A stretch of DNA of 64,000 nt from Rhizobiales bacterium 63-22 (GCA_001898995.1 MKVZ01000017.1:274291-338290); one strand, 5' to 3'; counted from the stretch's first letter, positions 34,626-43,980 are shown. Notes: generated from the letters alone by a model not told the origin. A program made the numbers and translations.

Positions 34626-35261
34626 TTATCTCCGATAGGTTCCCGAAAACACGACATCGGCCGCATGGGTGCATTTGTTTTTCGGATTTTCCTTCACCGT
34701 CCATGCCGCATCGCCCTTGCGGGAAAGTGTGAAGGAGCAATCCGCGGGGCCGAATGTTCCTCTGCCGTTGTGCAGTTGCGCCACGCCCGACGCGCTGTCG
34801 GCGAAGACGGCGCCCGTCTGGACGGCATTCGGCCCGTAATGCATGGCGCTGATCGAGACGGCGACAAGGCCGCCGACGGGGCCATAAAGGGAGAGGTTTC
34901 CTTCATCGCTGCCGCTTTTGCGCGAAAAGACCTTCGACGCCGCGCGGCCGCCCTTTGTGTCCATCAATTGGGAGATTCTTTCGTCATAATGCGCGCTGAT
35001 GCACCCGGCATCGCGACATGCTTGAACCGCGGTGAGCCATTGGCGCTGCTCGTCTCTCACCCGCGGCGCGTCGTCCTGCTTCAGCGCAAGCGCATAAAGC
35101 TTCGCCATCATCGTATCGCGCGCGCCGAGCGCCTTGTCGGCGCAGATCAGCTTTTCCGTCGTGTCCGACGCCTTCGCGCAATCGAAACTTGCCGCGTTCG
35201 CCTGCGCGGCGCAGGCCGCGATCAAGGATATCAAGACTATCCGTCCGATCGATCCGGTCAT
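34626..35261 (-). CDS. LprI-like (DUF1311) periplasmic protein
   Basis: 211 residues. Signal peptide 1-23 (IVLISLIAACAAQANA|A). The LprI/DUF1311 module follows: FDCAKASDTTEKLICADKALG, RDEQRQWLTAVQACRDAGCISAHY (quoted in part: QACRDAGCISAHY), with two Cys pairs at family positions. A mycobacterial relative inhibits lysozyme, but most members are untested. The C-terminal 100 residues hold a further beta-rich domain with Cys in PADCSFTLSRKG and NKCTH, likely a second disulfide. ATG 35261 follows an ideal GGAGGGAGGG. First gene of the pair with the membrane-anchored unknown protein. Confidence 0.85.
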   Translation of the reverse strand: MTGSIGRIVLISLIAACAAQANAASFDCAKASDTTEKLICADKALGARDTMMAKLYALALKQDDAPRVRDEQRQWLTAVQACRDAGCISAHYDERISQLMDTKGGRAASKVFSRKSGSDEGNLSLYGPVGGLVAVSISAMHYGPNAVQTGAVFADSASGVAQLHNGRGTFGPADCSFTLSRKGDAAWTVKENPKNKCTHAADVVFSGTYRR

Positions 35262-35505
35262 TCGATCCCTCCCTCCTGACCGACCGGCGTCCCCAAAACC
35301 CCGCCTCACGCCGCCGACGCGGTTGATTCCGCTCGGATTATAATGCGCACAAGCCTGAATGGTTGCCAGCAACCAGAGGTTTGACCTTCAGCCTTTCAAA
35401 AGCCCGTGAGAAGACGAAAGACTCTCGCGTCATGAATCCGCAGCATTTATTGTTTGGATACATTGATTTGCCATTCTGACCGAAACAAAGAGGTGTCCTG
35501 ACGTG

Positions 35506-36450
35506 ATGCTCGCATGGAATGCAAGGCGCAAGCCGCCGCAGAAGAACGATCCGTCTCCGGCACAGGAAATCATTTCGGCTCCCGCAATCAGGCAGGAACC
35601 GCGCAAGATCGCGCTGGCGCTGGGCGGCGGCGCGGCGCGCGGCTGGGCGCATATCGGTGTGCTGCGCGCGCTGGACGAGGCCGGCATCGAGATCGCCATG
35701 ATCGCGGGAACTTCCATCGGGGCGCTGGTGGGCGGCTGCTATCTGGCGGGCAAGCTGGATGAACTGGAACAATTCGCACGCGGGCTCACGCGGCGGCGCA
35801 TGTTCAACCTGCTCGACATCGCTTTTCGCGGCAGCGGGCTGTTCGGCGGCATGAAGCTGGACGTGCGCCTGCGCGAGCATCTCGACAATATGTTGATCGA
35901 GGATCTGCCCCGCCCCTTCGTCACCGTCTGCACGGAACTGCGCACCGGCCACGAGATCTGGCTGTCGTCCGGCCCGCTGGTGGAAGCCATGCGTGCGTCC
36001 TATGCCTTGCCCGGCGTGTTCGAGCCGGTGCGCTGGGGCGAGCGCATGCTGGTGGACGGCGCTCTGGTCAATCCGGTTCCCGTCTCGGTCTGCCGCGCCT
36101 ATGAGCAGCGCCTCGTGCTGGCGGTCAATCTGCATTACGATCAATATGGCCGCGCGGCGGTCATCAAGCACGCGCAGCCGCGCGACAATGGCCTGTCCGA
36201 GGCCGTGCGCGGCGAAAAGGAAGCGCGGCTTGGTATAACCGGCGTGATGATGGAAGCGTTCAACATCATTCAGGACCGTATTTCGCGGGCACGCATGGCC
36301 GGCGATCCGCCGGATGTCACGCTGATGCCGGTGGTGGGACAGATCGGGCTGGCGGATTTTCATCGCGCCGCCGAAGCCATCGACGCCGGCTACACCGAGA
36401 CCGTCAAGCGGCTTGAAGATATCCAGCGCCTCCAGGGCATCGCGGACTGA
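35506..36450 (+). CDS. Patatin-like phospholipase (RssA-like)
   Basis: 314 residues. The oxyanion loop LALGGGAARGWAHIGVL, the nucleophile elbow GTSIGAL (GxSxG) and the DGA/DG motif VDGALVNPVPV give the full Ser-Asp dyad of bacterial patatins. No signal or membrane helix precedes the domain, so it is cytoplasmic or peripheral. Related RssA proteins are acyl hydrolases of unknown physiological substrate. ATG 35506 is preferred over the adjacent GTG 35503; both use AAAGAGGTG. A short basic N-terminus (MLAWNARRKPPQKN) might bind membranes. Confidence 0.92.
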   Translation: MLAWNARRKPPQKNDPSPAQEIISAPAIRQEPRKIALALGGGAARGWAHIGVLRALDEAGIEIAMIAGTSIGALVGGCYLAGKLDELEQFARGLTRRRMFNLLDIAFRGSGLFGGMKLDVRLREHLDNMLIEDLPRPFVTVCTELRTGHEIWLSSGPLVEAMRASYALPGVFEPVRWGERMLVDGALVNPVPVSVCRAYEQRLVLAVNLHYDQYGRAAVIKHAQPRDNGLSEAVRGEKEARLGITGVMMEAFNIIQDRISRARMAGDPPDVTLMPVVGQIGLADFHRAAEAIDAGYTETVKRLEDIQRLQGIAD

Positions 36451-36658
36451 ATCACGCGCGGTTTCCTGCAAACATCACGGGCGCGAAGCCATTGAAAAAT
36501 CCCGTAAAACGAGGCTTTGTAAAAGGCGCTCCGGCTGTCCTGCCGTGCTTTTCCATATTCTTTTCGAAAAAGATGGGCGGATGATGCAGATGGGGCTTGT
36601 GCGCCCCCGACCGATTTGCTACATGCCCCTCGCCGACGCTGTTCGGCTCCTACCACGG

Positions 36659-36743
36659 GCGGTCGTGGCGGAATTGGTAGACGCGCAGCGTTGAGGTCGC
36701 TGTGGGGCAACCCGTGGAAGTTCGAGTCTTCTCGACCGCACCA
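36659..36743 (+). tRNA. tRNA-Leu (anticodon GAG)
   Basis: 85 bases including encoded CCA. Acceptor GCGGTCG/CGACCGC pairs perfectly, the D arm is GCGGAATTGGTAGACGC, the anticodon loop is GTTGAGGTC with GAG, a class II variable arm follows, and the T arm holds GTTCGAGTCTTC. It lies after the patatin gene with no flanking repeat that would mark an integration site. Confidence 0.97.
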
Positions 36744-36846
36744 TTCTCTCTTGAGAGACTTGTTTTCCCTAGACAATCCGATGTTTCCCCTCCGGGGACA
36801 CCATGCTAGTTTCCGGGTCTGATATTGCAGATCAGGGAGATTTCGC

Positions 36847-37056
36847 ATGAAGATCAGCGCGCGCAATCGGCTCAAAGGTACCATCGTGGAAGTGACGAAA
36901 GGCGCGACTACGGCGCATGTCCGCATCGACATCGGCAACGGCGCGATCGTCACCTCCTCCATCACCAACGAAGCCGTGGACGAACTCGGCCTCGCTGTGG
37001 GCGGAATCGCCTATGCGGTGGTCAAGGCGTCCGACGTGATGGTCGCTGTGGATTGA
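36847..37056 (+). CDS. Mop/TOBE-domain molybdate-binding protein
   Basis: 69 residues, a single TOBE domain of the molbindin type: SARNRLKGTIVEVTKGATTAHVRIDIG (fragments: SARNRLKGTI, GATTAHVRIDI) and a second strand set ending VKASDVMVAVD. Such proteins bind molybdate or tungstate as hexamers and store or buffer it. ATG 36847 follows AGGGAGA at ideal spacing. It is a monocistronic unit ended by a hairpin shared with the convergent CoA-transferase gene. No mod transport genes are nearby. Confidence 0.93.
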   Translation: MKISARNRLKGTIVEVTKGATTAHVRIDIGNGAIVTSSITNEAVDELGLAVGGIAYAVVKASDVMVAVD

Positions 37057-37065
37057 GGATACAGA

Positions 37066-37091
37066 AAACCCCGCTGTGAGCGGGATTTTTG
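37066..37091. terminator. Bidirectional terminator between mop and the CoA-transferase gene
   Basis: CCCGCT / AGCGGG stem with a GTG loop, preceded by AAAAC and followed by ATTTTTG, so it has a T-run in both directions. It separates two convergent genes. Confidence 0.8.
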
Positions 37092-37096
37092 TCGAT

Positions 37097-38239
37097 TTAC
37101 TTTTCCAGCTCGGCGCGGATTTCGGCGCTGTGCTCGCCCAGTTTCGGGGAGCGGCGGTCGAGCTTGAGATCGGCGTCGGAGAAGCGGATCGGGGTGCGCA
37201 GGCCGGGAACGCCCTGCGGGTCGATCTTCATGCCGCGCGCCTGGAACTGCGGGTCGGCGAAGACGTCGGCGACGGTGTTGATAGGACCGGCGGGGACGCC
37301 CAGCTCGGTCAGTTTCGCCAGAAGGTCGTCGCGCTTCCATTGGCGGGTTTTCGCTTCGAGCAGGTCCGTCAGCGCCGCGCGGTTGGCGACGCGGGCGGAA
37401 TTGGTGACGAAGCGTTCGTCGGACGCGAGTTCGGCGAGGCCCAGCAGGCCGACGAGGCGGCCGAACTGGCCGTCATTGCCGCAGGCGATGATGAAATAGC
37501 CGTCCTCGACCGGCAGCGTCTGGTAGGGCGAGATGTTGGGATGCGCGTTGCCCATGCGCTTGGGCGCTTTGCCGGAGGCGAGGTAGTTCATCGCCTGATT
37601 GGCCAGCACGCCCGACATGCAGTCGAACAGCGCCATGTCGATATGCTGCCCCTCGCCCGTGCGCTCGCGCATGATCAGCGCCGACTGGATGGCGATGACG
37701 CTGTAAAGCCCGGTGAAGATGTCGGCGAAGGCGACGCCGATCTTTTGCGGCTCGCGGTCCGGCTCGCCGGTCAGGTCCATGATGCCGCCCATGCCCTGAA
37801 TCATGAAATCGTAGCCGGCGCGCTCGGCGTAAGGCCCGTCATGGCCGAAGCCGGTGATCGAGCAATAGATGAGGCGCGGATTGATGCCTTTCAGGCTTTC
37901 GTAGTCGAGGCCGTATTTGTCGAGGCCGCCGAGCTTGAAATTCTCGATCACCACGTCGGCCCCGGCCACCAGACGGCGCACGAGGTCGCGGCCTTCCTCG
38001 GTGCGGAAGTCCGCCGTAATCGAGCGCTTGCCGCGATTGCAGGCGTGGAAATAGGCGGCCGATTTCTCGCCGTCGATCTCGATGAAAGGCGGGCCCCAGG
38101 TGCGGGTGTCGTCGCCTTCCGGGCTCTCCACCTTGATCACGTCCGCGCCGAGGTCGGACAGCGTCTGGCCCACCCACGGGCCGGCCAGAATGCGGGCCAG
38201 TTCGATCACCTTGAGCCCGGCGAGCGGTGTATTCTGCAT
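37097..38239 (-). CDS. CaiB/BaiF-family CoA-transferase, probable glutarate CoA-transferase
   Basis: 380-residue type III CoA-transferase. LAGLKVIELARILAGPWVGQ is covered by the family start (fragment VIELARILAGPW). The catalytic Asp is in GQHIDMALFDCMSG, and VIKVESPEGDDTR is the CoA-loop region. Placement 75 bases downstream of a glutaryl-CoA dehydrogenase gene, with a divergent LysR gene, matches the glutarate operon gcdH-gcdG of other proteobacteria, so succinyl-CoA:glutarate CoA-transfer is the likely reaction; other dicarboxylates cannot be excluded. A terminator lies between the two genes, so it may have its own promoter or depend on read-through. ATG 38239. Confidence 0.88.
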   Translation of the reverse strand: MQNTPLAGLKVIELARILAGPWVGQTLSDLGADVIKVESPEGDDTRTWGPPFIEIDGEKSAAYFHACNRGKRSITADFRTEEGRDLVRRLVAGADVVIENFKLGGLDKYGLDYESLKGINPRLIYCSITGFGHDGPYAERAGYDFMIQGMGGIMDLTGEPDREPQKIGVAFADIFTGLYSVIAIQSALIMRERTGEGQHIDMALFDCMSGVLANQAMNYLASGKAPKRMGNAHPNISPYQTLPVEDGYFIIACGNDGQFGRLVGLLGLAELASDERFVTNSARVANRAALTDLLEAKTRQWKRDDLLAKLTELGVPAGPINTVADVFADPQFQARGMKIDPQGVPGLRTPIRFSDADLKLDRRSPKLGEHSAEIRAELEK

Positions 38240-38254
38240 GATGTAACCTTTTAC

Positions 38255-38289
38255 TAAAAAAGCCCGCCCGCGAGGCGCGAACGGGCTTT
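38255..38289 (-). terminator. Intrinsic terminator after glutaryl-CoA dehydrogenase gene
   Basis: AAAGCCCG / CGGGCTTT stem around a 16-base inner part that can itself pair (CGC/GCG), followed on the minus strand by TTTTTTAG. It stands between gcdH and the CoA-transferase gene. Confidence 0.75.
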
Positions 38290-38313
38290 GGAAAGCGGGC
38301 GCTGCGGGCGGGA

Positions 38314-39498
38314 TCAGAAGAAGGCCTGAATGCCGGTCTGGGCGCGGCCGAGGATCAGCGCGTGCACGTCGTGCGTGCCCTCATAGGTGTTGACCGTCTC
38401 CAGATTCTGCGCGTGGCGCATGACGTGATATTCGATCTGGATGCCGTTGCCGCCGTGCATGTCGCGCGCCTGTCGCGCTATGTCGAGCGCCTTGCCGCAA
38501 TTGTTGCGCTTGACGATGGAGATCATTTCGGGAGCCATCTTGCCCTCGTCGAACAGGCGGCCGACGCGCAAGCTCGCCTGAAGGCCGAGCGCGATTTCGG
38601 TCTGCATGTCGGCGAGCTTCTTCTGGTAAAGCTGCGTGCCGGCGAGCGGCTTGTCGAACTGCTTGCGGTCGAGGCCATACTGGCGGGCGCGGAACCAGCA
38701 ATCTTCCGCAGCGCCCAGCACGCCCCAGGAAATGCCGTAGCGGGCGCGGTTGAGGCAGCCGAACGGACCCTTGAGGCCCGACACGTTGGGCAGCAGCGCG
38801 TCTTCCGACACTTCTACGCCGTCCATGACGATCTCGCCGGTGATGGAAGCCCGCAAGGAAAGCTTGCCGCCGATCTTCGGGGCGGAGAGGCCCTTCATGC
38901 CCTTTTCGAGGATGAAGCCGCGGATCGCGCCGTCATGCGCCGCCGACTTGGCCCAGACCACGAAAACGTCGGCGATGGGGGCGTTAGAGATCCACATCTT
39001 TGAGCCGATCAGGCGATAGCCGCCGTCGATCTTCTCGGCGCGGGTCTTCATGCCGGCCGGGTCGGAGCCGGCGTCCGGCTCGGTCAGGCCGAAGCAGCCG
39101 ATCAGCTCGCCGGAGACGAGGCCGGGGAGATATTTCTTGCGCTGCTCGTCCGAGCCGTAGGCGTAGATCGGATACATGACCAGCGAGGACTGCACGCTCA
39201 TCATCGAGCGATAACCGGAATCGACGCGCTCGACTTCACGCGCGACGAGGCCGTAGGCGACGTAGCTGGCGTGGGCCGCGCCATATTCCTCCGGCAGCGT
39301 CACGCCGAGCAGGCCGGACTGGCCCATCAGGCGGAACAGGTCGGGTTCGGTGGTCTCGTCCAGATAGGCCTTTTCGATGCGGGGCGCGAGCACGTCGGCG
39401 GCGAAGGCCTTGGCCGAGTCGCGGATCATGCGCTCGTCCTCGGTCAGTTGCTCGTCCAGAAGGAAGGGATCGTCCCAGGTGAAGGCCGTGCGCGACAT
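38314..39498 (-). CDS. gcdH: Glutaryl-CoA dehydrogenase
   Basis: 394-residue acyl-CoA dehydrogenase converting glutaryl-CoA to crotonyl-CoA in lysine, tryptophan and glutarate breakdown. [15 protein letters not shown] and [17 protein letters not shown] are the FAD and substrate segments. The catalytic Glu lies in [20 protein letters not shown], a sequence found in the GcdH branch rather than in short-chain acyl-CoA dehydrogenases. The N-terminus [19 protein letters not shown] is likewise typical of GcdH. ATG 39498 follows GAGGAGA. A divergent LysR regulator starts 99 bases away, and a family III CoA-transferase lies downstream. Confidence 0.93.
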   Translation of the reverse strand: MSRTAFTWDDPFLLDEQLTEDERMIRDSAKAFAADVLAPRIEKAYLDETTEPDLFRLMGQSGLLGVTLPEEYGAAHASYVAYGLVAREVERVDSGYRSMMSVQSSLVMYPIYAYGSDEQRKKYLPGLVSGELIGCFGLTEPDAGSDPAGMKTRAEKIDGGYRLIGSKMWISNAPIADVFVVWAKSAAHDGAIRGFILEKGMKGLSAPKIGGKLSLRASITGEIVMDGVEVSEDALLPNVSGLKGPFGCLNRARYGISWGVLGAAEDCWFRARQYGLDRKQFDKPLAGTQLYQKKLADMQTEIALGLQASLRVGRLFDEGKMAPEMISIVKRNNCGKALDIARQARDMHGGNGIQIEYHVMRHAQNLETVNTYEGTHDVHALILGRAQTGIQAFF

Positions 39499-39580
39499 GC
39501 AATGTCTCCTCGAATTTCGTTGCGCGGACTATGCCCCGCCGCGCGCGCGGGCGCAATCGACGTTTACTCATCGATCTATT

Positions 39581-39594
39581 CCATTTAGTAATGG
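39581..39594. promoter_or_regulatory. Candidate LysR-regulator operator between gcdH and its regulator
   Basis: CCATT-TAGT-AATGG is a perfect 5-bp inverted repeat, 3 bases before the LysR start codon, inside the 99-base divergent spacer and within a larger GATC...GATC frame. LysR proteins bind T-N11-A dyads near their own promoter; this is a reasonable autoregulatory site but unproven. Confidence 0.35.
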
Positions 39595-39597
39595 ATC

Positions 39598-40530
39598 ATG
39601 AGCAACCTGTCCCGCCGCCTGCTGCCCTCCACCAGCGCGCTGGCCGCCTTCGAGGCGGTGGCGCGGCTCATGAGCTTTTCGGCCGCGGCGGCGGAATTGT
39701 CGCTGACGCAGGGCGCGGTCAGCCGGCAGATCGCGGCGTTGGAGGAGCAGCTCGGCGCGGCGCTGTTCGACCGCACCAGCCGGCAAGTGGCGCTGTCGGA
39801 GGCGGGCCGCGCGTACCTTAAGGCGGTCGGGCCGGCGCTGGCCTCGATCCGCGCCGCGTCCTTGCAGGTCATGTCGCAGATGCGCGGGCGCACGCTCAAC
39901 CTCGCCTTCCTGCCGACCTTCGGCACGCGTTGGCTCATTCCGCGCGTTCCGCGCTTCGTGGCGCTCCATCCCGACATCATCTTGAATTTCGCGACGCGCA
40001 TCGGCCAGTTCGACTTCGACCGCGAGGGGCTGGACGCGGCCATCCATATCGGCCGGCCGGACTGGCCCAACGCCGATTGCGTGTTCCTGATGGACGAGAC
40101 GGTCGCGCCGGTATGCAGCCCGGCCTTTCTGGCCGCGCATCCGGTGGAGAAGCCGGCGGATCTGCTGAAGCTGCCGCTGTTCCACATGGCGTCACGGCCC
40201 GGCGCGTGGGAGCACTGGTTCGCCAGCGCCGGCGTGGCCGCGCCGCCGCCGGGCGGCATGCGCTTCGAGCAGTTCTCCAACGTCTCGCAGGCCTGCATCG
40301 CGGGGCTCGGCGTGGCGCTGATGCCGCAATTTCTGATCCGCGCCGAGATCGAAAGCGGGCAACTGGTGGCGGCCTTTCCGCATTCGGTCAAAAGCCCCAG
40401 CAGCTATTATTTCGTCACGCCCAAGGCGCGCGCCGCCTCGCCGGCGGTGGCGGTGTTCCGCGACTGGCTGGTGGCGGAGGCCAATCGCGACGCCGATCCT
40501 CACGCCATCGAATTGCTGACGATCTCGTAG
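39598..40530 (+). CDS. LysR-family regulator, probable regulator of glutarate genes (GcdR/GcvA-like)
   Basis: 310 residues. The N-terminal winged helix [39 protein letters not shown] (fragments [27 protein letters not shown]) is of the GcvA type. The effector domain begins [19 protein letters not shown]. It is transcribed away from gcdH, the standard place for a regulator of the neighbouring operon; in Pseudomonas a LysR protein GcdR controls glutarate genes. The effector is inferred to be glutarate or glutaryl-CoA. ATG 39598. Its 3' end overlaps the convergent LLM gene by 31 bases. Confidence 0.9.
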   Translation: MSNLSRRLLPSTSALAAFEAVARLMSFSAAAAELSLTQGAVSRQIAALEEQLGAALFDRTSRQVALSEAGRAYLKAVGPALASIRAASLQVMSQMRGRTLNLAFLPTFGTRWLIPRVPRFVALHPDIILNFATRIGQFDFDREGLDAAIHIGRPDWPNADCVFLMDETVAPVCSPAFLAAHPVEKPADLLKLPLFHMASRPGAWEHWFASAGVAAPPPGGMRFEQFSNVSQACIAGLGVALMPQFLIRAEIESGQLVAAFPHSVKSPSSYYFVTPKARAASPAVAVFRDWLVAEANRDADPHAIELLTIS

Positions 40531-41483
40531 GAGCGCAGGCGTTTTGCGTGATCGTGGATCATGCCGGTGACCATTATTTCGTCCGCGCCGGTGCGGGCGG
40601 CGAAATCGACGATCCCCTTCGCCACCGTCTCCGGCCCGCCGACGACGCGGCAGGACAGCATCTGACGCACCAAAGCCTGCGCCGCCGGATCGAGGCTTTC
40701 CATATAGCCATCGACCGGCGCGGGCAGCTTGCCGGGCCGGCCGCTGCGCAGGTTGACGAAGGCCTGCAATTGCGAGGTGAAGAGGTAATTCGCCTCCTTG
40801 TCCGTATCGGCGGCGATGACGTTGAGGCCGAGCATCACATAGGGCGCTTGCAGATATTCGGACGGCTCGAAGCGCTCCCGATAGAGCGCCATGGCGCGCT
40901 CCATCTCGGCGGGAGCGAAATGCGAGGCGAAGGCGTAGGGCAGACCCAGCATGGCCGCGAGCTGCGCGCCGAACAGGCTGGAGCCGAGAATCCACACCGG
41001 CACGTTGAGCCCCTCGCCCGGCACGGCGCGCACGCGCTGGCCCGGCTCGGCCGCCTTGAAATAATGCAGCAATTCCACCACGTCGCGCGGGAAATCGTCG
41101 GGACTGGCGTCGAGCGAACGGCGCAGCGCATGCGCCGTGGTCTGGTCGGTGCCGGGCGCGCGGCCGAGGCCGAGATCGATGCGGCCGGGATAGAGCGATT
41201 CCAGCGTGCCGAACTGTTCGGCCACCATCAGCGGCGCGTGGTTGGGCAGCATGACGCCGCCCGCGCCGACGCGGATGGTCGAGGTGCCGCCGGCGACATA
41301 GCCGATGGCCACCGCCGTCGCGGCGCTGGCGATGCCGGGCATGTTGTGATGCTCGGCCAGCCAGTAGCGGTTGAAGCCGAGCCTTTCGGCGTGGCGCGCG
41401 AGGTCGAGCGTGTTGCGCAGGGCCTGCGCCGCATCGAAACCTTCGGGAACGGGGGAAAGGTCGAGAACGGAAAGAAGGGTCAT
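40500..41483 (-). CDS. LLM-class flavin-dependent oxidoreductase (luciferase-like, YhbW type)
   Basis: 327-residue single-component-looking member of the luciferase-like monooxygenase family (subgroup MsnO8/YhbW). Family marks are the opening [66 protein letters not shown] and the terminal VSNSMA-like helix. It needs reduced FMN from a partner reductase; no such partner is adjacent. ATG 41483. The 31-base overlap with the LysR gene is a convergent tail overlap. The spacer before it carries two very large hairpins. Confidence 0.9.
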   Translation of the reverse strand: MTLLSVLDLSPVPEGFDAAQALRNTLDLARHAERLGFNRYWLAEHHNMPGIASAATAVAIGYVAGGTSTIRVGAGGVMLPNHAPLMVAEQFGTLESLYPGRIDLGLGRAPGTDQTTAHALRRSLDASPDDFPRDVVELLHYFKAAEPGQRVRAVPGEGLNVPVWILGSSLFGAQLAAMLGLPYAFASHFAPAEMERAMALYRERFEPSEYLQAPYVMLGLNVIAADTDKEANYLFTSQLQAFVNLRSGRPGKLPAPVDGYMESLDPAAQALVRQMLSCRVVGGPETVAKGIVDFAARTGADEIMVTGMIHDHAKRLRSYEIVSNSMA

Positions 41484-41524
41484 GCCGCCTCATATGGGAA
41501 GGCGCGCCGCGCTTGCAACTCCCT

Positions 41525-41600
41525 CCAGTGTGGCGAATCCGAAATTCGTATCACTTTGGAGCGAGGTCGCGGACGAATTTCGGATTCAAAGCCACACTGG
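41525..41600. repeat. Large extragenic hairpin 1 (25-bp arms)
   Basis: The left arm 41525-41549 starts CCAGTGTGGCGAATCC. The right arm, 41573-41587 plus 41591-41600, is its perfect complement, interrupted by one three-base bulge (AAA); the loop is 23 bases. No T-run follows on either strand, so it is not a plain terminator. Related in sequence to the next hairpin. Confidence 0.8.
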
Positions 41601-41609
41601 CAAGTTTAT

Positions 41610-41694
41610 GAATCTCGTGTGGTTTACGGATTTGAAATTCCTGAACGCGAATGCCACCCAAAGGGCAGGAACTTCAAATCCACCACACGAGTTC
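41610..41694. repeat. Large extragenic hairpin 2, related to hairpin 1
   Basis: Left arm 41610-41643 (CTCGTGTGG, a TTAC insertion, GGATTTGAAATTCCTG) pairs with right arm 41666-41694 (CAGGAACTTCAAATCC, ACCACACGAG) with one mismatch and small bulges. The GTGTGG...GGATT-GAAATTC core is shared with hairpin 1, so the two look like diverged copies placed in tandem between tgt and the LLM gene. Confidence 0.75.
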
Positions 41695-41703
41695 AAAAAG
41701 CTG

Positions 41704-42837
41704 TCAGAGCGCCGGCATGTCGCCGCGTTCCCAGCCGGCGGTGGTCTCGGCCGCGAAATCGGCGAAGCGGCCCTCCGAGATGGCGGCGCGGATGCCCTGC
41801 ATCAGATACTGGTAATAAGCGAGGTTGTTCCAGGTCAGCAGCATCGCGCCCAGCGCTTCGCCGGATTTGACCAGATGATGCAGATAGGCGCGGCTGTAGT
41901 CGCGCGCGGCCGGGCAATTCGATTCCGGGTCGAGCGGGCGGTGGTCCTCGGCGTGGCGGGCGTTGCGCAGGTTGACCTTGCCGAAGCGCGTGAAGGCGAG
42001 GCCGTGGCGGCCGGCGCGGGTGGGCATGACGCAGTCGAACATGTCGACGCCGCGCGCCACCGATTTCAGCATGTCGTCGGGCGTTCCGACGCCCATCAGG
42101 TAGCGCGGCTTTTCCGAAGGCAGGATCGGGCAGACCACCTCCAGCATGTCGAGCATGACCGCCTGCGGCTCGCCCACCGCCAGCCCGCCGATGGAATAGC
42201 CCTTGAGGTCCATGGCCTTGAGCGCTTCCGCCGACCGCTCGCGCAGGCGGGCCACGTCGCCGCCCTGCACGATGCCGAACATCGCTTTTCCTGCTTGCTC
42301 GCCGAAGGCCGCCTTGCAGCGCTCGGCCCAGCGCAGCGACAGTTCCATGGCGCGCTCGGTGTTCTTTTCCGGCGAAGGCAGCGCCACGCATTCGTCGAGC
42401 TGCATCTGGATGTCGGAATCGAGCAGGCCCTGAATTTCGATGGAGCGCTCCGGCGACATTTCATAGGCCTTGCCGTCGATATGCGAGCGGAAGGTGACGC
42501 CCTGCTCGTTAAGCTTGCGCAACTGCGCCAGCGACATGACCTGAAAGCCGCCGGAATCGGTGAGGATCGGGCCTTTCCAGCCGCCGAACTCGTGCAATCC
42601 GCCCAGCCGCGCCACGCGCTCCGCGCCGGGGCGCAGCATCAGGTGATAGGTGTTGCCGAGGATGATGTCGGCCCCCAGCTCCTTCACCTGGTCCATATAC
42701 ATGGCCTTGACCGTGCCCGCCGTGCCGACCGGCATGAAGGCCGGCGTGCGCACCACGCCGCGCGGCATGGAGATTTCGCCGCGCCGCGCCGCGCCGTCCG
42801 TGGCCAGAACCTTGAACTGGAAATTTTCGGTGGTCAT
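41704..42837 (-). CDS. tgt: tRNA-guanine transglycosylase
   Basis: 377 residues. Exchanges guanine-34 for preQ1 in queuosine tRNAs. Catalytic segments are [27 protein letters not shown] and the nucleophilic Asp in [10 protein letters not shown]. The zinc site is unusual: aligned with CxCxxC...H of the E. coli and Zymomonas enzymes, positions read Ser306, Cys308, Ala311 and Asn337 ([18 protein letters not shown]), so three of four ligands are gone while the fold around them is kept. ATG 42837 is used; a TTG start 15 bases upstream would overlap queA. Operon queA-tgt, 11-base gap. Confidence 0.95.
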   Translation of the reverse strand: MTTENFQFKVLATDGAARRGEISMPRGVVRTPAFMPVGTAGTVKAMYMDQVKELGADIILGNTYHLMLRPGAERVARLGGLHEFGGWKGPILTDSGGFQVMSLAQLRKLNEQGVTFRSHIDGKAYEMSPERSIEIQGLLDSDIQMQLDECVALPSPEKNTERAMELSLRWAERCKAAFGEQAGKAMFGIVQGGDVARLRERSAEALKAMDLKGYSIGGLAVGEPQAVMLDMLEVVCPILPSEKPRYLMGVGTPDDMLKSVARGVDMFDCVMPTRAGRHGLAFTRFGKVNLRNARHAEDHRPLDPESNCPAARDYSRAYLHHLVKSGEALGAMLLTWNNLAYYQYLMQGIRAAISEGRFADFAAETTAGWERGDMPAL

Positions 42838-42848
42838 GTCGATTTCTT

Positions 42849-43919
42849 TCAAGCTCGCTCTAGCAGGCTGGCGTCGCCGTAGGAATAGAAGCGGTAGCCG
42901 TCGGCGATGGCGTGTTCATAGGCCGCGCGCATGGTCTCCAGGCCGGAAAAGGCCGAAACCAGCATGAACAGCGTCGAGCGCGGCAGGTGGAAATTGGTCA
43001 TCAGCAGGTCGACGGCGCGGAAGCGATAGCCGGGCGTGATGAAGATATCGGTCGCGCCGGACCATGGCCGCACCTGCCCGTCCTCACCGGCGGCGCTTTC
43101 GATCAGGCGCAGCGAGGTGGTGCCGACGCAGATCACCCGGCCGCCCCGCGCATGCACGGCGTTGAGCGCGTCGGCGGTGGCCTGCGACACATGGCCGATC
43201 TCGGCATGCATCTTGTGATCCCTGGTGTCGTCGGCCTTGACGGGCAGGAAGGTCCCGGCCCCCACATGCAGCGTCACGAAATGCTCCTCGACGCCCCTGG
43301 CCTTGATCTTGGCCAGAAGCTCGGGCGTGAAATGCAGCCCCGCCGTGGGCGCGGCCACCGCGCCCTCCTCGCGGGCGTAGACGGTCTGGTAGTCGCTGCG
43401 GTCGCGCTCGTCCTCGGCGCGCTTGGAGGCGATGTAGGGCGGCAGCGGAATATGGCCGACGGCGGCGATGGCCTCGTCCAGCAGCGCGCCGGAGAGGTCG
43501 AACACCAGCAGCGCCTCGCCGGCCTCGCCCTTTTCGGCCACGGTCGCATCGAGCGTGCCCAGAAAGCAACTCGAACCGGAATGGCCGAAGCGGATGCGGT
43601 CGCCTTCCTTCACCCGTTTTGCCGGGCGCAGAAAAGCCTTCCAGCGGTCGGGACCGGCGCGCATATGCAGCGTGGCGTCGACTTGGCTGACGTTGCCGTC
43701 GCGTTCACGCAGACCTTCAAGCTGCGCCGGTATTACCTTGGTATCGTTGAAAACGAGCGCGTCGCCGGGCTGCAAAATGTCCGGCAGGTCGTAAACATGG
43801 GCGTCCTCGAAATCCTGTCCGGGACGCACGCGCAAAAGGCGCGCATGATCGCGCGGCTCGGCCGGACGCAGCGCGATGCGCTCCTCCGGCAGGTCGAAAT
43901 CGAACAGATCAACGCGCAT
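42849..43919 (-). CDS. queA: S-adenosylmethionine:tRNA ribosyltransferase-isomerase
   Basis: 356 residues. Transfers and isomerises the ribosyl group of SAM to preQ1-tRNA, giving epoxyqueuosine. Conserved parts are [24 protein letters not shown] (fragments [22 protein letters not shown]), [43 protein letters not shown] and [17 protein letters not shown] near the end. ATG 43919. It heads the queA-tgt operon. Upstream, between it and the cyclophilin genes, lie two extragenic palindromes. Confidence 0.97.
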   Translation of the reverse strand: MRVDLFDFDLPEERIALRPAEPRDHARLLRVRPGQDFEDAHVYDLPDILQPGDALVFNDTKVIPAQLEGLRERDGNVSQVDATLHMRAGPDRWKAFLRPAKRVKEGDRIRFGHSGSSCFLGTLDATVAEKGEAGEALLVFDLSGALLDEAIAAVGHIPLPPYIASKRAEDERDRSDYQTVYAREEGAVAAPTAGLHFTPELLAKIKARGVEEHFVTLHVGAGTFLPVKADDTRDHKMHAEIGHVSQATADALNAVHARGGRVICVGTTSLRLIESAAGEDGQVRPWSGATDIFITPGYRFRAVDLLMTNFHLPRSTLFMLVSAFSGLETMRAAYEHAIADGYRFYSYGDASLLERA

Positions 43920-43934
43920 GTCTCACCTTTAGCA

Positions 43935-43966
43935 TAGAGCGGTTCCGTTTACACGGAACCGCTCTA
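43935..43966. repeat. Perfect 14-bp-arm palindrome upstream of queA
   Basis: TAGAGCGGTTCCGT / ACGGAACCGCTCTA with a TTAC loop, 16 bases before the queA start codon. It is flanked by CTTTAG on one side and a TTTCTTTG run on the plus strand. A different family from the bulged palindrome that follows it, but adjacent to it. Confidence 0.75.
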
Positions 43967-43980
43967 TTTCTTTGTTTCAC

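Noticed and set aside
41525..41694. Insertion-sequence remnant
   Set aside because: No transposase fragment or target duplication is visible; only palindromic arms remain, so I list it as a repeat.
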